DNA of 64,000 bases from an uncultured Vampirovibrio sp. (GCA_910577395.1 CAJTLG010000001.1:62001-126000); one strand, 5' to 3'. Counted from the first letter of the stretch, positions 51,756 to 60,825 are shown. Made by a program: numbers and translations. Notes: generated from the sequence alone by a model not told the origin.

Positions 51756-54320
51756 TTAAAAACAATTGGTGTCAGAAGAAAATGTGCAAATCTTTGTTTT
51801 GCCGTTTTTATTAAATGAAAACTTTATTGCTCCAAAATCTTTTGTGGGATAAATTTTACTTCCGCTCTCTTTCAAGATTTTTATCGTTTCGGGACTCGGG
51901 TGTCCGTATGTATTAAACCCGGTTGAAATTATTGTGTATTCAGGCTTTAAGTGTTTTAGCATTTCTTCATCCACAACATTTTTTGCTCCATGGTGCCCGG
52001 CTTTTAATAAGGTAATTCCTTTTGGCAGCTGATTTTTAATACTTTTAAACGCCTGAACGCCGCCGTCTGCCATAAATAACAAATATCTGTTTTCATTGTT
52101 TATTGTATTATCTTGAATTAATACTATTGTCGAAGTTTCGTTTTCATATTTTCCAAGTGTGCGGGCACCCTTTGCAGGTTTTGGCGTAAATGTCTTTATT
52201 GTAAATTCATCTGCTTTGTTTTTCTCTTTATAAATAATATTATCATTCTGCGCATTTTTTACATTTGTTTTGTTTTCTTTTAAATATTTTTTTATTGCGC
52301 AAAAATTTTCTGTGTTACACTCTTCATCTTGTATTATCACCTCTTTAACCTTGATATTCTCAAGTATATCTATGGTTCCTCCGCTATGGTCATTGTCAAA
52401 GTGCGTTATCACAAGTTTTTCCAATGTTCTTATATTTTTGTCATACAGATATTCAAGAGTCACTCTTTTTGCTGTTGATATGCCGTTATATGGCAATTTT
52501 CCTGTGTCAATCATTATATATTTGTTTTTTGGTGTTTTAATTAATAAATTGTCTGCATTTCCAACATCAAATGCTATCACTTCGCAGTTTTGGTTTGGAA
52601 CATTTATAAATGTGCATAAGAATATAAATATTAAAACAGGAACGGTAAAAGATTTCAGTTTGTGTTTGAAACTTGATTTAAAAGAATAAGCCAGAAGAAG
52701 AATTATTGTATAGTAAATAGCTATTTGAAGTACGTTTCCTGAGGGCATTTTTATAATTGCACCCGGCAACCTTGAAAAATAATCCGAAATATTGAGCAGC
52801 AACGTGATTAACGGGTTTAGTATTACACTTGAAATTTTTATTATGAAATCGCTTAATGGTGTGTAAAATTTGAAAAAATAACCGGCAATAGAGCTTGTAA
52901 AACCTAAAAAGCTTATAATTCCTATAAAGGGTACTATCGCAATATTTGCAAGCACACTGTATGGTGTAAATGTATTAAAATAATACATCTGAAGCGGTGC
53001 AGCCCAAAGCTGTGCCACAAGCGGTACCAGTGCGATACAAAGCAGTGAAATCGGTGAAAATATATTAATGATACTAAGCATAATTTTTGGACAGTTTTTA
53101 AATTTCTTGAATATTTTTTTCTTGAAATTTTTGTCTGCATTTTTAAAATTGCTGCAAATTGGCTCTATACAAGTAATAAGACCGCCGGTTACAAGAAATG
53201 AAAGTTGAAACCCCACATCATTTATAAGTTTTGGGTTAATTAACAGCATTATAAACCCGGTAAAGAAAATAAGGGCCAGGTTATCAGCAGCTTTAAACAT
53301 CAATTTTCCGATTAAAATCAAAACAAGCATAATGCCGGCGCGTACAATTGAAGGCCCAAAGCCTGTCATAAAAGTATAAAACAATATAATGCCGATACCG
53401 GAGCATATTTTTGTTTTATATCCAAGGTTTATAAGGCCGCCAATGCTCCACCATATGCCAAATATTAATGCCACATTTAATCCTGAAGCAGCAAGCAGGT
53501 GTAGTAATCCTGAATTTATAAAGGATTGTTTTATTTCATCCGGCGGGTTAACGGCATCATCTCCAAAGACAATTCCGCCTAAAACCTCTAAGTTTGGGCT
53601 TTTGATATATTTGTTATGTTTTAAAAGTATTTCATTCCTTATATTGTCAATGTTTTGCAAAATAAACCAGGGCAACTCTTTTAATGGATTTTTCCAGGTT
53701 TTTATATTCGGATGCGATAAAACCTTTATATATCCTATATTTTTTGGGTTTTGATTTTGCGCATCAGAGTATAGTATGCAAAATGTATCTTTGTGTTTTA
53801 AATAGTTTTTATAATCAAATTCGCTTGGGTTTGTTGCATGTGCAGGCTGTCTTAAATTGCCCTTGATTTTAACAATATTGCCAATTTTAATGCTTTTATA
53901 GCTTTCATATAAATCACTAAACGAAACAAAAACCTTTGTATTTTTTGTAGATAAAATTTTGTTAAAAATCTTTATTTCCTGTACATCTAAAAAGAATTTT
54001 GCATTCTTTTTGCCTGAATTTATGCTTGGTATTGTGCTAATTCTTCCTGTTATAGTTACACTGTTTGCACTTTGGATTTCCGAAATATCATCAAAATTTT
54101 TATCCTGCATTTTGGCATTATAAAATCCGCCAAAAAACATAATGCATAATATTATGCATAAAACAGGTTTTATTTTATTAAATATGCACAGTAATATTAA
54201 CCCAAAACATATCAGGGCCCCTGCGTATATTTGGTATTTTTCTGCAATTCCATACGTGGTGCTCAAACCAAATATATAAAATGTTGAAATCAGCGCTATA
54301 GTTGGTATTCTGTTTTCCAT
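51756..54320 (-). CDS. comEC: ComEC/Rec2 DNA uptake channel
   Basis: Inner-membrane DNA uptake protein for natural transformation. The N-terminus has two to three helices and an OB-like DUF4131 domain (SVTITGRISTIPSINSGKK...), the competence domain follows (LLHLLAASGLNVALIFG, with the helices and GPSIVRAGIMLVLILIG), and the C-terminal metallo-beta-lactamase-like domain has FDVGNADNLLIKTP, MIDTGKL, VITHFDNDHSGG and GHHGAKN. About 854 aa from MENRIPTIAL (54320); an upstream in-frame Met would add 17 residues. All three domains are present, so the protein looks functional; with the pseudopilin it hints at competence. Ends 1 nt after the helicase gene, convergent. Confidence 0.9.
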   Translation of the reverse strand: MENRIPTIALISTFYIFGLSTTYGIAEKYQIYAGALICFGLILLCIFNKIKPVLCIILCIMFFGGFYNAKMQDKNFDDISEIQSANSVTITGRISTIPSINSGKKNAKFFLDVQEIKIFNKILSTKNTKVFVSFSDLYESYKSIKIGNIVKIKGNLRQPAHATNPSEFDYKNYLKHKDTFCILYSDAQNQNPKNIGYIKVLSHPNIKTWKNPLKELPWFILQNIDNIRNEILLKHNKYIKSPNLEVLGGIVFGDDAVNPPDEIKQSFINSGLLHLLAASGLNVALIFGIWWSIGGLINLGYKTKICSGIGIILFYTFMTGFGPSIVRAGIMLVLILIGKLMFKAADNLALIFFTGFIMLLINPKLINDVGFQLSFLVTGGLITCIEPICSNFKNADKNFKKKIFKKFKNCPKIMLSIINIFSPISLLCIALVPLVAQLWAAPLQMYYFNTFTPYSVLANIAIVPFIGIISFLGFTSSIAGYFFKFYTPLSDFIIKISSVILNPLITLLLNISDYFSRLPGAIIKMPSGNVLQIAIYYTIILLLAYSFKSSFKHKLKSFTVPVLIFIFLCTFINVPNQNCEVIAFDVGNADNLLIKTPKNKYIMIDTGKLPYNGISTAKRVTLEYLYDKNIRTLEKLVITHFDNDHSGGTIDILENIKVKEVIIQDEECNTENFCAIKKYLKENKTNVKNAQNDNIIYKEKNKADEFTIKTFTPKPAKGARTLGKYENETSTIVLIQDNTINNENRYLLFMADGGVQAFKSIKNQLPKGITLLKAGHHGAKNVVDEEMLKHLKPEYTIISTGFNTYGHPSPETIKILKESGSKIYPTKDFGAIKFSFNKNGKTKICTFSSDTNCF

Positions 54321-54460
54321 ACAGTTTATAAAATGATTATAGTACGAACAAGTGGACTTCACTTGTAACAAAATGTTAAGTATAAATGTTTCTGTGAGGC
54401 AATTTTACCTGATAAAAAAACTTTATAAGTTTACAGAGGATTTTTTAAAAGGAGAGAACT

Positions 54461-55306
54461 ATGGCAGTTGATGCTGTTCAAAACACGGGCTACGCACAGG
54501 TATTGGATAATAATACCGGAAATGTTTATAATCTTCCTGCTGAAGAGGTCAATGCTTCGGTATTTATGAATGACAATAACGGTCAATATTTTGCATCAAA
54601 ACAGCTTGATATAAATGTAGATTCTGTTGATGGTTCATCTGATGGTAAATTATCTTTTGGTGAACATGTAAAGCAGGCATGGAAAGGCATTGGAGATATG
54701 ATATCGGCACCAATTACAGAAGCTGCCAAGGGTAATTTTGCGCCTCTCATTGGTACTGCTGTAGGTGCTGTCGTTATAGGTGGCGCGGTGGCTGTGATAG
54801 GTGCTCCGGCTCTGGTTGCCGCAGGTGTTGTTGGCGGTATTTTTGCGGGTGCAAAACTTATTGGTGGTATCGTAAAATCAATAAATGCGGACACTGATGC
54901 TGAAGCAAAAGCTGCAAGCAGAGAAATCGGGCAAGGCAGCTTTGGTGTGTTAGTATCCACTGCAGGTGTTAAAGGCGGATTGAAATCAATGAAAGCAGAT
55001 GTTGACAGTAATTACGGCCAATTGGGTAAAGATGCGACATTTGGCGATAAAACACGCGCTTACTTTAAAGATTTAGGCAATTCAACAAGAGATGCTGCAC
55101 AAAAAGTAAATCCGTTCCGTGGCAGGGGCGGTAAACCTGAAACTGTTCCGGAAGAAGGAATTAATGAAGAACAACTAATCAAGGATATTATGAACAATAC
55201 AGATGAGCCTACAGTATTAACTCAAGAACAACTTGCAAGAATTAATGCCATTGATGCTGATGATGCTTTGGTTCAAATGCAGGAGGCACAAGTTCAGCTG
55301 GTGTAA
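54461..55306 (+). CDS. Hypothetical protein with EF-hand-like loop and glycine zipper, ends at an in-frame TAA
   Basis: A 281-aa protein. VDSVDGSSDGKLSFGEHVK (about residues 50-68) resembles an EF-hand loop; residues about 85-145 are a Gly/Ala/Val glycine-zipper membrane region (GTAVGAVVIGGAVAVIG, VGGIFAGAKLIGGIV); the C-terminus is polar and acidic. No family recognised; it resembles LysM/EF-hand and Ala/Gly-rich hypotheticals of this lineage. AGGAGAG precedes the ATG. After the TAA at 55304-55306 the same frame continues 43 sense codons (TVDTVPDIITEAETYLYDNG...) to a second TAA at 55436-55438, so the gene was probably longer. A strong terminator follows at 55465-55489. Confidence 0.65.
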   Translation: MAVDAVQNTGYAQVLDNNTGNVYNLPAEEVNASVFMNDNNGQYFASKQLDINVDSVDGSSDGKLSFGEHVKQAWKGIGDMISAPITEAAKGNFAPLIGTAVGAVVIGGAVAVIGAPALVAAGVVGGIFAGAKLIGGIVKSINADTDAEAKAASREIGQGSFGVLVSTAGVKGGLKSMKADVDSNYGQLGKDATFGDKTRAYFKDLGNSTRDAAQKVNPFRGRGGKPETVPEEGINEEQLIKDIMNNTDEPTVLTQEQLARINAIDADDALVQMQEAQVQLV

Positions 55307-55438
55307 ACGGTTGACACAGTCCCTGATATTATCACAGAAGCAGAAACGTATCTTTACGATAATGGTATTTTGGATTACACAACAAGATATTCGTATGACG
55401 ATACTGCTTTATTGGAACTATATCATCAATATGTATAA
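55307..55438 (+). pseudogene. In-frame continuation of the 54461 gene after a premature TAA
   Basis: 43 sense codons in the same frame as the upstream gene, with the same acidic, Tyr-rich composition (ETYLYDNGILDYTTRYSYDD) and no start codon or Shine-Dalgarno of its own. CAA to TAA at 55304 is a plausible single C-to-T change joining LVQ to TVDT. Confidence 0.5.
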
Positions 55439-55464
55439 GCATTAACAATTTAGCCAATATTATT

Positions 55465-55489
55465 AAAGCCCGCAAATTGCGGGCTTTTT
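55465..55489 (+). terminator. Strong terminator after the 54461 gene
   Basis: AAAGCCCGCAA / TTGCGGGCTTT perfect 11-bp stem with an A between the arms (effective loop CAAATTG) followed by further T. Placed after the second TAA, which supports a transcription unit that includes the in-frame extension. Confidence 0.85.
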
Positions 55490-55510
55490 AGCGTGTCGGC
55501 AGGGCTGTTA

Positions 55511-56272
55511 TTAATATATAACCTTTACCCCGCAGCTTCCGCCAGTAGAATTTAAGTCTTTTCTATATTGACCGTCATCGTAGTACATCTCACTGCCTGA
55601 TGTTCCGTTAGAAAATAAATCCATGTGGTTTTGCCCGGTACCTGGCACGGATGTGTAATACGGATTATTGTTATTGTACATATTTTGGGTATAACTATCT
55701 AAAGAATTCAATGACGGACTATAACCGGTTAGGCCTCCGCCGCCTGTTACTACTTTAAAAAATTCCCTTATACCTGTTCTTCTGTATGGGCGATAAGGTG
55801 CATACATATTGTATGGATTGTTATATTGATTATTATAATATCTTGGCGAAAATCTTCTTAAATCATTTGGATTGTTGTAGCTGTAATTATATTGTGTAGG
55901 GTAGCTTGTACGAAAACTTCTTGTTGCGGTATTAAGCCTTTTTAGACGATTATCTGTATTGCCGCTTTGTGAGGCTCCAAAAACTCTTTGTTCAAGGCGT
56001 GCAAGCCTGTTTTGTCCGCTGTCGCCAAGAAAGTTTCTGCCAAAAACCCTTCTTTCCATTTTACTTAATTGCATACTGTTTATATTGTTTTTGACATTTG
56101 AAGCAGCTGTATTGCCAGTTTCTTGCGTTTGCGTATATTGTGATTCCTGTGGTGTATATATTGTACCGTCAGGGTTCAGATATGGCGGGTCTTCAAGCTT
56201 ATCTATTACAATCTCTGCCCCTGCCGTCTGCATAAACATTATTAATCCTAGAATTAATGCCATTTTTTTCAT
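55511..56272 (-). CDS. Secreted hypothetical with VFG repeats and Tyr/Asn-rich C-terminus
   Basis: About 253 aa from MKKMALILGLIMFMQTAGA, a signal peptide. The centre has three related repeats: LSKMERRVFGRNFLGDSGQ, NRLARLEQRVFGASQSGNTD and NRLKRLNTATRS, a motif pattern (R-L-x-R-L-E-x-x-V-F-G) I associate with envelope proteins of this lineage and relatives. The C-terminal half is Asn/Tyr/Pro/Gly-rich low complexity (YNYSYNNPN, RYYNNQYNNPYN), ending GGSCGVKVIY. No enzyme motif. Probably periplasmic or surface-exposed. An upstream Met 10 codons earlier lacks a Shine-Dalgarno; AAAGG lies 11 nt before the chosen start. Confidence 0.65.
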   Translation of the reverse strand: MKKMALILGLIMFMQTAGAEIVIDKLEDPPYLNPDGTIYTPQESQYTQTQETGNTAASNVKNNINSMQLSKMERRVFGRNFLGDSGQNRLARLEQRVFGASQSGNTDNRLKRLNTATRSFRTSYPTQYNYSYNNPNDLRRFSPRYYNNQYNNPYNMYAPYRPYRRTGIREFFKVVTGGGGLTGYSPSLNSLDSYTQNMYNNNNPYYTSVPGTGQNHMDLFSNGTSGSEMYYDDGQYRKDLNSTGGSCGVKVIY

Positions 56273-56366
56273 AAAAAGTTTTACCTTTAGTTTAATAGTC
56301 ATCGCTAAAAGCTTAGCATGCGGGCAAATATTCTATATTAATCTTTCAAGTGATACTATCAGGGTA

Positions 56367-57194
56367 TTATTTTAACTGTTGTAATGTAAAAATTGTTTTA
56401 TTGAGCTCCTCTAATAGCTCATGATCCTTTTGCAGTATGTTTTCTTTTGAGTAAATGGTACCGGTAAGCAGCATATATTTTGAATAAAAATTGGCCTCAT
56501 ATTTTAAATTGCCCTGAAGTTTTGCAAGGTATGACACGTTTCTTATAAGGTAGAAACTTTCAGAAAACGCATCTTTGGTATCTGCATAATCTTTTTCAAG
56601 ACGCCTTGAGTATAAATCTACCAAATTAACATTGGCATTGAATTTTTGAAGGTCGCAATTTTCATTTATGCAAGCTTTAAATTTTTCAAGAACAGGCAAA
56701 ATCCTTAAAACATCTTTTGTGTATTTTGTATCCTTTTCTTTTTTTAAGATGACATCTAAAAAAAGTTCATCATCAAGCGGGCTCTTTTTTAAATTCATTT
56801 CATCTATAAGTGTATCTTTATATTTGGTTTGCAGGTTCGTTTTTCTGCTTATTTGTTTTATATATTCAAACTCCCGTTCGATATCAGGCAGTGTGCCATA
56901 ATAGCCATTTCCTTGGCTTTTTGATAAAAGCGCCTCTTTTTCTTTTTTTGAAAGTCCTCTAAGGCTTTGGCTTGTGGGCGTGCCGGTTTTTTTTAGTACC
57001 GTATCATTAATGTTTTGTTTAATTTTTTTTAAACTTTTTTTTGTATTGTCAAGGTACTTGCCGGTATTTTCTTTTGTGCCGGCAAATTCCTGAAAATCGG
57101 GCACATCAATAGTCATACTTTCTGTGGCAAAAACACCTGCCGGGCAAAGCACAATTGAGATACAAAATAAAATTTTTAAAGTAAGTTTCTTCAT
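56367..57194 (-). CDS. Secreted hypothetical protein
   Basis: A 275-aa protein with a clear signal peptide (MKKLTLKILFCISIVLCPAGVFA). The mature part is charged and helical, with Lys-rich segments (NTKKSLKKIKQNIND, GLSKKEKEALLSK) and a C-terminal helical domain (ILPVLEKFKACINENCDLQKF, with two Cys). No family recognised. Periplasmic or lipoprotein-free secreted role unknown. It shares direction with the VFG-repeat gene 64 nt downstream. Confidence 0.6.
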   Translation of the reverse strand: MKKLTLKILFCISIVLCPAGVFATESMTIDVPDFQEFAGTKENTGKYLDNTKKSLKKIKQNINDTVLKKTGTPTSQSLRGLSKKEKEALLSKSQGNGYYGTLPDIEREFEYIKQISRKTNLQTKYKDTLIDEMNLKKSPLDDELFLDVILKKEKDTKYTKDVLRILPVLEKFKACINENCDLQKFNANVNLVDLYSRRLEKDYADTKDAFSESFYLIRNVSYLAKLQGNLKYEANFYSKYMLLTGTIYSKENILQKDHELLEELNKTIFTLQQLK

Positions 57195-57243
57195 AAAACC
57201 TACTATTATTATACTTTTTTTGGGTCAAAAATAAACATAATCT

Positions 57244-57822
57244 TTATAAAAACTTTTTATTATATTTAGATTGCAAATGCTCAAAATCATTGCCGGTTGT
57301 TATATTTGCCCATTCAAGCGCCCCTTCGCAGGCGATTTTTGACACTTTATTTATAGTTTCCGTTTCTTCGTTTGAAAATTTTTGTAAAACAAATGCAGCT
57401 AAGTCCATATTTTTATTTTGAGGGCCAATACCCACCTTTAATCTGTTAAATTCCTGGGTGCCGCAAAGTTTTATTATTGATTTTATTCCGTTGTGTCCGC
57501 CGTCAGAACCGTTTTTCCTAAATCTTAATGTACCGATATCAAGAGAAACGTCATCATATATTACAAGGATATCCTCAGGCCTTAATTTGTAAAAATTTAT
57601 AAGTTCAATCACGGCTTCGCCTGAAAGGTTCATATATGTGGTTGGAAGAAGGATGAGCAAATTGTCCTTTTTTGCAAAATATCCTTTGAATTTTTGGCTA
57701 AGATTAAGTCCTTTAAGCGCAAGTATTTTATCAACAACCATAAACCCGATATTATGCCTTGTGTTGTTGTATTTGGTTTCCGGGTTGCCAAGTCCGATTA
57801 TTGCCTTCATCGGTGTTGTCAT
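57244..57822 (-). CDS. pth: Peptidyl-tRNA hydrolase
   Basis: Recycles peptidyl-tRNA that drops off ribosomes. IIGLGNPETKYNNTRHNIGFMVVD holds the N-x-x-H catalytic start (Asn in NPETKYNNTRHN), LLPTTYMNLSGEAV, VIYDDVSLDIGTLRFRKNGSDGGHNGIKSI (catalytic Asp and GGHNGI) and FNRLKVGIG. 192 aa from the ATG at 57822, which has AAAGG 9 nt upstream; an upstream in-frame start would add 26 unrelated residues. Confidence 0.94.
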   Translation of the reverse strand: MTTPMKAIIGLGNPETKYNNTRHNIGFMVVDKILALKGLNLSQKFKGYFAKKDNLLILLPTTYMNLSGEAVIELINFYKLRPEDILVIYDDVSLDIGTLRFRKNGSDGGHNGIKSIIKLCGTQEFNRLKVGIGPQNKNMDLAAFVLQKFSNEETETINKVSKIACEGALEWANITTGNDFEHLQSKYNKKFL

Positions 57823-57964
57823 AGGCTTAAACCTTTCTATATTAGCATTTGTCTTGTGAAACAAATTAATCTTGTATCTAGCTTGATAAGCTATACACAA
57901 AAAAGTTTATAACGGTTATTCATTATAATGCATAATAACACAAAATATCAGGAGCCAGAATACT

Positions 57965-58540
57965 ATGCAGGATAAGAAAAATAAACCTAAAGTAAACCAG
58001 AAAAGCTCTAAAAAAGTATCCGATTTTTTAGAAAAAAACAATATACATAAGAAAGATTTTGCACTAATGATAGGGGTTACTCTTTCTTATGTATATAATT
58101 TGATTGATGAAGCCATACCATTTTCTACGCGCGGTACAACGCTTGAGCGTATTGCAACGGTAATGGATATTATGCCTGAGGAATTTGATGAATACGTTAT
58201 TCCGTCAGACCCTGTGCCGTATAACAAAAATCTTGAAATAATTAAAGAATATATGGCAAAAAATAAACTTTCAACAGTTGAATTTTTAAAGAAATTCGAA
58301 AAGAAAAAAAGACTTCAAATGGTTGATATATTAAGAGGGTTTGAGCCTTTATATATAGATTTTGCCGAATTCAAAAAAGTTGGAGAAATATTAAATATGC
58401 CGCAGGAAGAACTTTTTGAGCTTTGGAAAGATGTATTTTCGGAATATCTTCAAAAGGGCAGCTTTAATATAGAAAACAACAAAGAGCTTTTAGACAGTAT
58501 GTTTAGCGGAGCAAAAAAATATATACTTTCATCCAAATAA
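57965..58540 (+). CDS. HTH (XRE-like) protein, possible double domain
   Basis: A 191-aa cytoplasmic protein. Residues about 17-75 look like an XRE-type HTH: KKVSDFLEKNNIHKKDFALMIGVTLSYVYNLIDEAIPFSTRGTTLERIATVMDIMPEEFDEYV. A second, weaker copy follows (EIIKEYMAKNKLSTVEFLKKFEKKKRLQMVDILRGFEPLYIDFAEFKKVGEILNMPQEELFELW). No sensor domain. Likely a transcription regulator or a structural DNA-binding protein; targets unknown. Divergent from pth. Confidence 0.65.
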   Translation: MQDKKNKPKVNQKSSKKVSDFLEKNNIHKKDFALMIGVTLSYVYNLIDEAIPFSTRGTTLERIATVMDIMPEEFDEYVIPSDPVPYNKNLEIIKEYMAKNKLSTVEFLKKFEKKKRLQMVDILRGFEPLYIDFAEFKKVGEILNMPQEELFELWKDVFSEYLQKGSFNIENNKELLDSMFSGAKKYILSSK

Positions 58541-58657
58541 GGCTTTATTAAAGGCTTTTGTAATATTTCTTAATGCGTCTTTTGTTTTTTCCTTGAATTT
58601 TAACCTTGTTTTTATTACTATTGTAGCGAATAAGTCTTAAAACGGTATAAAATTTTT

Positions 58658-59239
58658 ATGAAAAGCTCCACCTTGCACAGGTCAAATCTTACAAAAGAAA
58701 GAATGTCTATGCTTGAAAATGTAAAATTTCAAGGCAAGGCTCCTTCTCTTGTTAATTCTGCAAATCAATATATCAGGGTGAATAAAACCATGGAACTTGA
58801 TGTTTTATACAGAAGTCTTGGCAGAAATACGCTAAAAAAGACGGTTTCGCAGGGTTCCAGTCCGGCAAACAGTAAAACTAAAATTAATCCCAAGGGGATA
58901 TATTTAAGTCTTAGCGTTATTGGTGGTGCCATTTTTCTTGTAATAGTAAGCCTTGTTGTTTGGATTTCATCTTTTCCTGCAAAAAAGAGCAGCACACCTG
59001 TTCCTTTAAAAACAAATACAAAGCTTGAAGTGGTGCAGGAAGCAAAAGAAACTAATGATGATGTTGTGCGCAAGGAAAGATACACCATAAAACATGGTGA
59101 TACTCTTGATAAGGTGGCGCACAGATTTTATGGAAAATATGATGTAAGCAAAATTGAAGAAATCAAGAGGATTAATAACATTGTTAACCCTGAAAGCCTT
59201 CAAATCGGCCAGGTTTTAATTATCCCCCTTGATAAGTAA
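58658..59239 (+). CDS. Membrane-anchored LysM protein
   Basis: A 193-aa bitopic protein: cytoplasmic basic part, one membrane helix near 85-108 (IYLSLSVIGGAIFLVIVSLV), then a short linker and a C-terminal LysM domain (YTIKHGDTLDKVAHRFYGKYDVSKIEEI...NPESLQIGQVLIIPL, about 143-190). LysM binds peptidoglycan, so it could tether cell-wall functions, e.g. division or elongation. TATAAA (58646-58651) ends 6 nt before the ATG and there is no Shine-Dalgarno: leaderless candidate. Followed 26 nt later by the AGCS gene. Confidence 0.78.
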   Translation: MKSSTLHRSNLTKERMSMLENVKFQGKAPSLVNSANQYIRVNKTMELDVLYRSLGRNTLKKTVSQGSSPANSKTKINPKGIYLSLSVIGGAIFLVIVSLVVWISSFPAKKSSTPVPLKTNTKLEVVQEAKETNDDVVRKERYTIKHGDTLDKVAHRFYGKYDVSKIEEIKRINNIVNPESLQIGQVLIIPLDK

Positions 59240-59265
59240 TTTTAGAAAACAGAGTGAGAGAATTT

Positions 59266-60825
59266 ATGGCAAAAAGTGTTCTTTATAAATTAGCCCTGGC
59301 GGTGTCGGCCTTGTTGTTTTTCCCTGCCTGTACGTCTGCTGCAAGTATTGATGAAGAAATAGATAAGTATTTTGCACCGTTTTCGGATGCTTTTTCTAAT
59401 ATTGTATTTTTCTCTGTTGATATAATGGGAGTAAAAATCCCTTTGGTTATCATGTTTTTGATAATTGCAAGTATTGTTGCAACCTTTTATATGAGGTGGA
59501 TTGGCATTTGGGGTTTTAAACATTCTCTAAAGCAAATTTTTGGCAAGAAAAAAGTAGAATTTAATGAATCACATAATTCAAGGGACGGTGAAGTATCCTC
59601 TTTTGGTGCTCTTGCAACGGCTCTTTCAGGAACAGTGGGCCTTGGTAATATTGCAGGTGTTGCAATAGCCATATCTGTTGGCGGCCCCGGGGCCATGTTT
59701 TGGATGAGTATTGGTGCAATATTTGGTATGGCACTTAAATTTTGTGAAGTTACACTTTCGCTTAAATACAGAAGATTTAATGCTGACGGTTCTGTATCAG
59801 GCGGCCCTATGTTTTATATAGCCCATGGTCTTACAAGAAAAGGTTTAAGGTGGCTCGGGCAGCCGCTTGCATTGTTATTTGCGCTGATGTGTGTACCGGG
59901 TGCTTTAGGCGGCGGGTGTATGCTGCAGATTAATCAAGCAACGCAGCAGGTGGTAACCATTACGGGTGGTGAAAATAGTATATTTTACACCCATAGTTGG
60001 CTGTTTGGTGTCATAATTTCAATTCTTGTCGGCCTTGTAATTGTGGGCGGCATTAAAAGCATAGCAAATGTAACCTCAAAAATTGTACCGATTATGTGCG
60101 GTCTTTATATAACAGCAAGTTTAATTATAATATTAACCAATCTTGTTAACATACCCCACGCTCTTGCTATAATATTTGAAGAGGCGTTTTTCCCTAAGGC
60201 TCTTGCGGGCGGCATGATAGGGTGTATTATAATCGGTATGAGGCGCTCTATTCAATCTAATGAGGCCGGTTCCGGCTCTGCCCCTATAGCATATGCAGCG
60301 GTTAAAACAAAAGAACCTGTTTCCCAGGGTTTTGTTTCAATGATTGAGCCTTTCTTTGACACTATTATTGTATGTTCTATGACAGCATTTGTGATTATCC
60401 TTACAGGACAATACCTGAATTACAGGGAAGGGATATCCGGGGTTGAATTAACATCATCCGCATTTGCAAGTGTTATAAGTTTCTTTCCTTATATTCTTGC
60501 CGTTGTGATAATTCTTTTTGCAATATCCACAATAATTTCATGGTCGTATTACGGTCAAAAGGCTTGGGGTTATATATTTGGGGAAGGCTTTAAGAGAACA
60601 AAGGCCTATCAGCTAATGTTTTGCGGGTTTATTATCGTGGGTTCCGCTATGAACCTTCGCAGTATTATTGATTTTACCGATGCCACAATGCTTGCCATGG
60701 CTGTTCCAAACCTTATTGCAGTTTTTGTTTTAATTAAAGAAATAAAAAGTGATTTGATTGAATATTGTAAAAAATATAATCTTGTCTTTGCGATGAATAA
60801 AGTTTGGTTTAAGGATGAAAAGTAA
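59266..60825 (+). CDS. Sodium:alanine symporter (AGCS family)
   Basis: Na+/alanine (glycine) symporter of about 519 aa and 11 membrane helices. Signature segments: ALSGTVGLGNIAGVAIAISVGGPGAMFWM, KFCEVTLSLKYR with GGPMFYI, MRRSIQSNEAGSGSAPIAYA and STIISWSYYGQKAWGYIFG. The N-terminus has an unusual signal-peptide-like start (MAKSVLYKLALAVSALLFFPACTSAAS) preceding the canonical FSDAFSNIVFFSV helix. The start at 59266 is chosen with GAGAG upstream; a GTG 4 codons earlier is possible. It overlaps bioF by 11 nt. Confidence 0.92.
   Translation: MAKSVLYKLALAVSALLFFPACTSAASIDEEIDKYFAPFSDAFSNIVFFSVDIMGVKIPLVIMFLIIASIVATFYMRWIGIWGFKHSLKQIFGKKKVEFNESHNSRDGEVSSFGALATALSGTVGLGNIAGVAIAISVGGPGAMFWMSIGAIFGMALKFCEVTLSLKYRRFNADGSVSGGPMFYIAHGLTRKGLRWLGQPLALLFALMCVPGALGGGCMLQINQATQQVVTITGGENSIFYTHSWLFGVIISILVGLVIVGGIKSIANVTSKIVPIMCGLYITASLIIILTNLVNIPHALAIIFEEAFFPKALAGGMIGCIIIGMRRSIQSNEAGSGSAPIAYAAVKTKEPVSQGFVSMIEPFFDTIIVCSMTAFVIILTGQYLNYREGISGVELTSSAFASVISFFPYILAVVIILFAISTIISWSYYGQKAWGYIFGEGFKRTKAYQLMFCGFIIVGSAMNLRSIIDFTDATMLAMAVPNLIAVFVLIKEIKSDLIEYCKKYNLVFAMNKVWFKDEK

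Noticed and set aside
55233..55445. 70-codon ORF in the +1 frame over the 54461 gene end
   Set aside because: Odd composition (Met/Trp/Lys-rich) and overlapped by the in-frame extension of the real gene.
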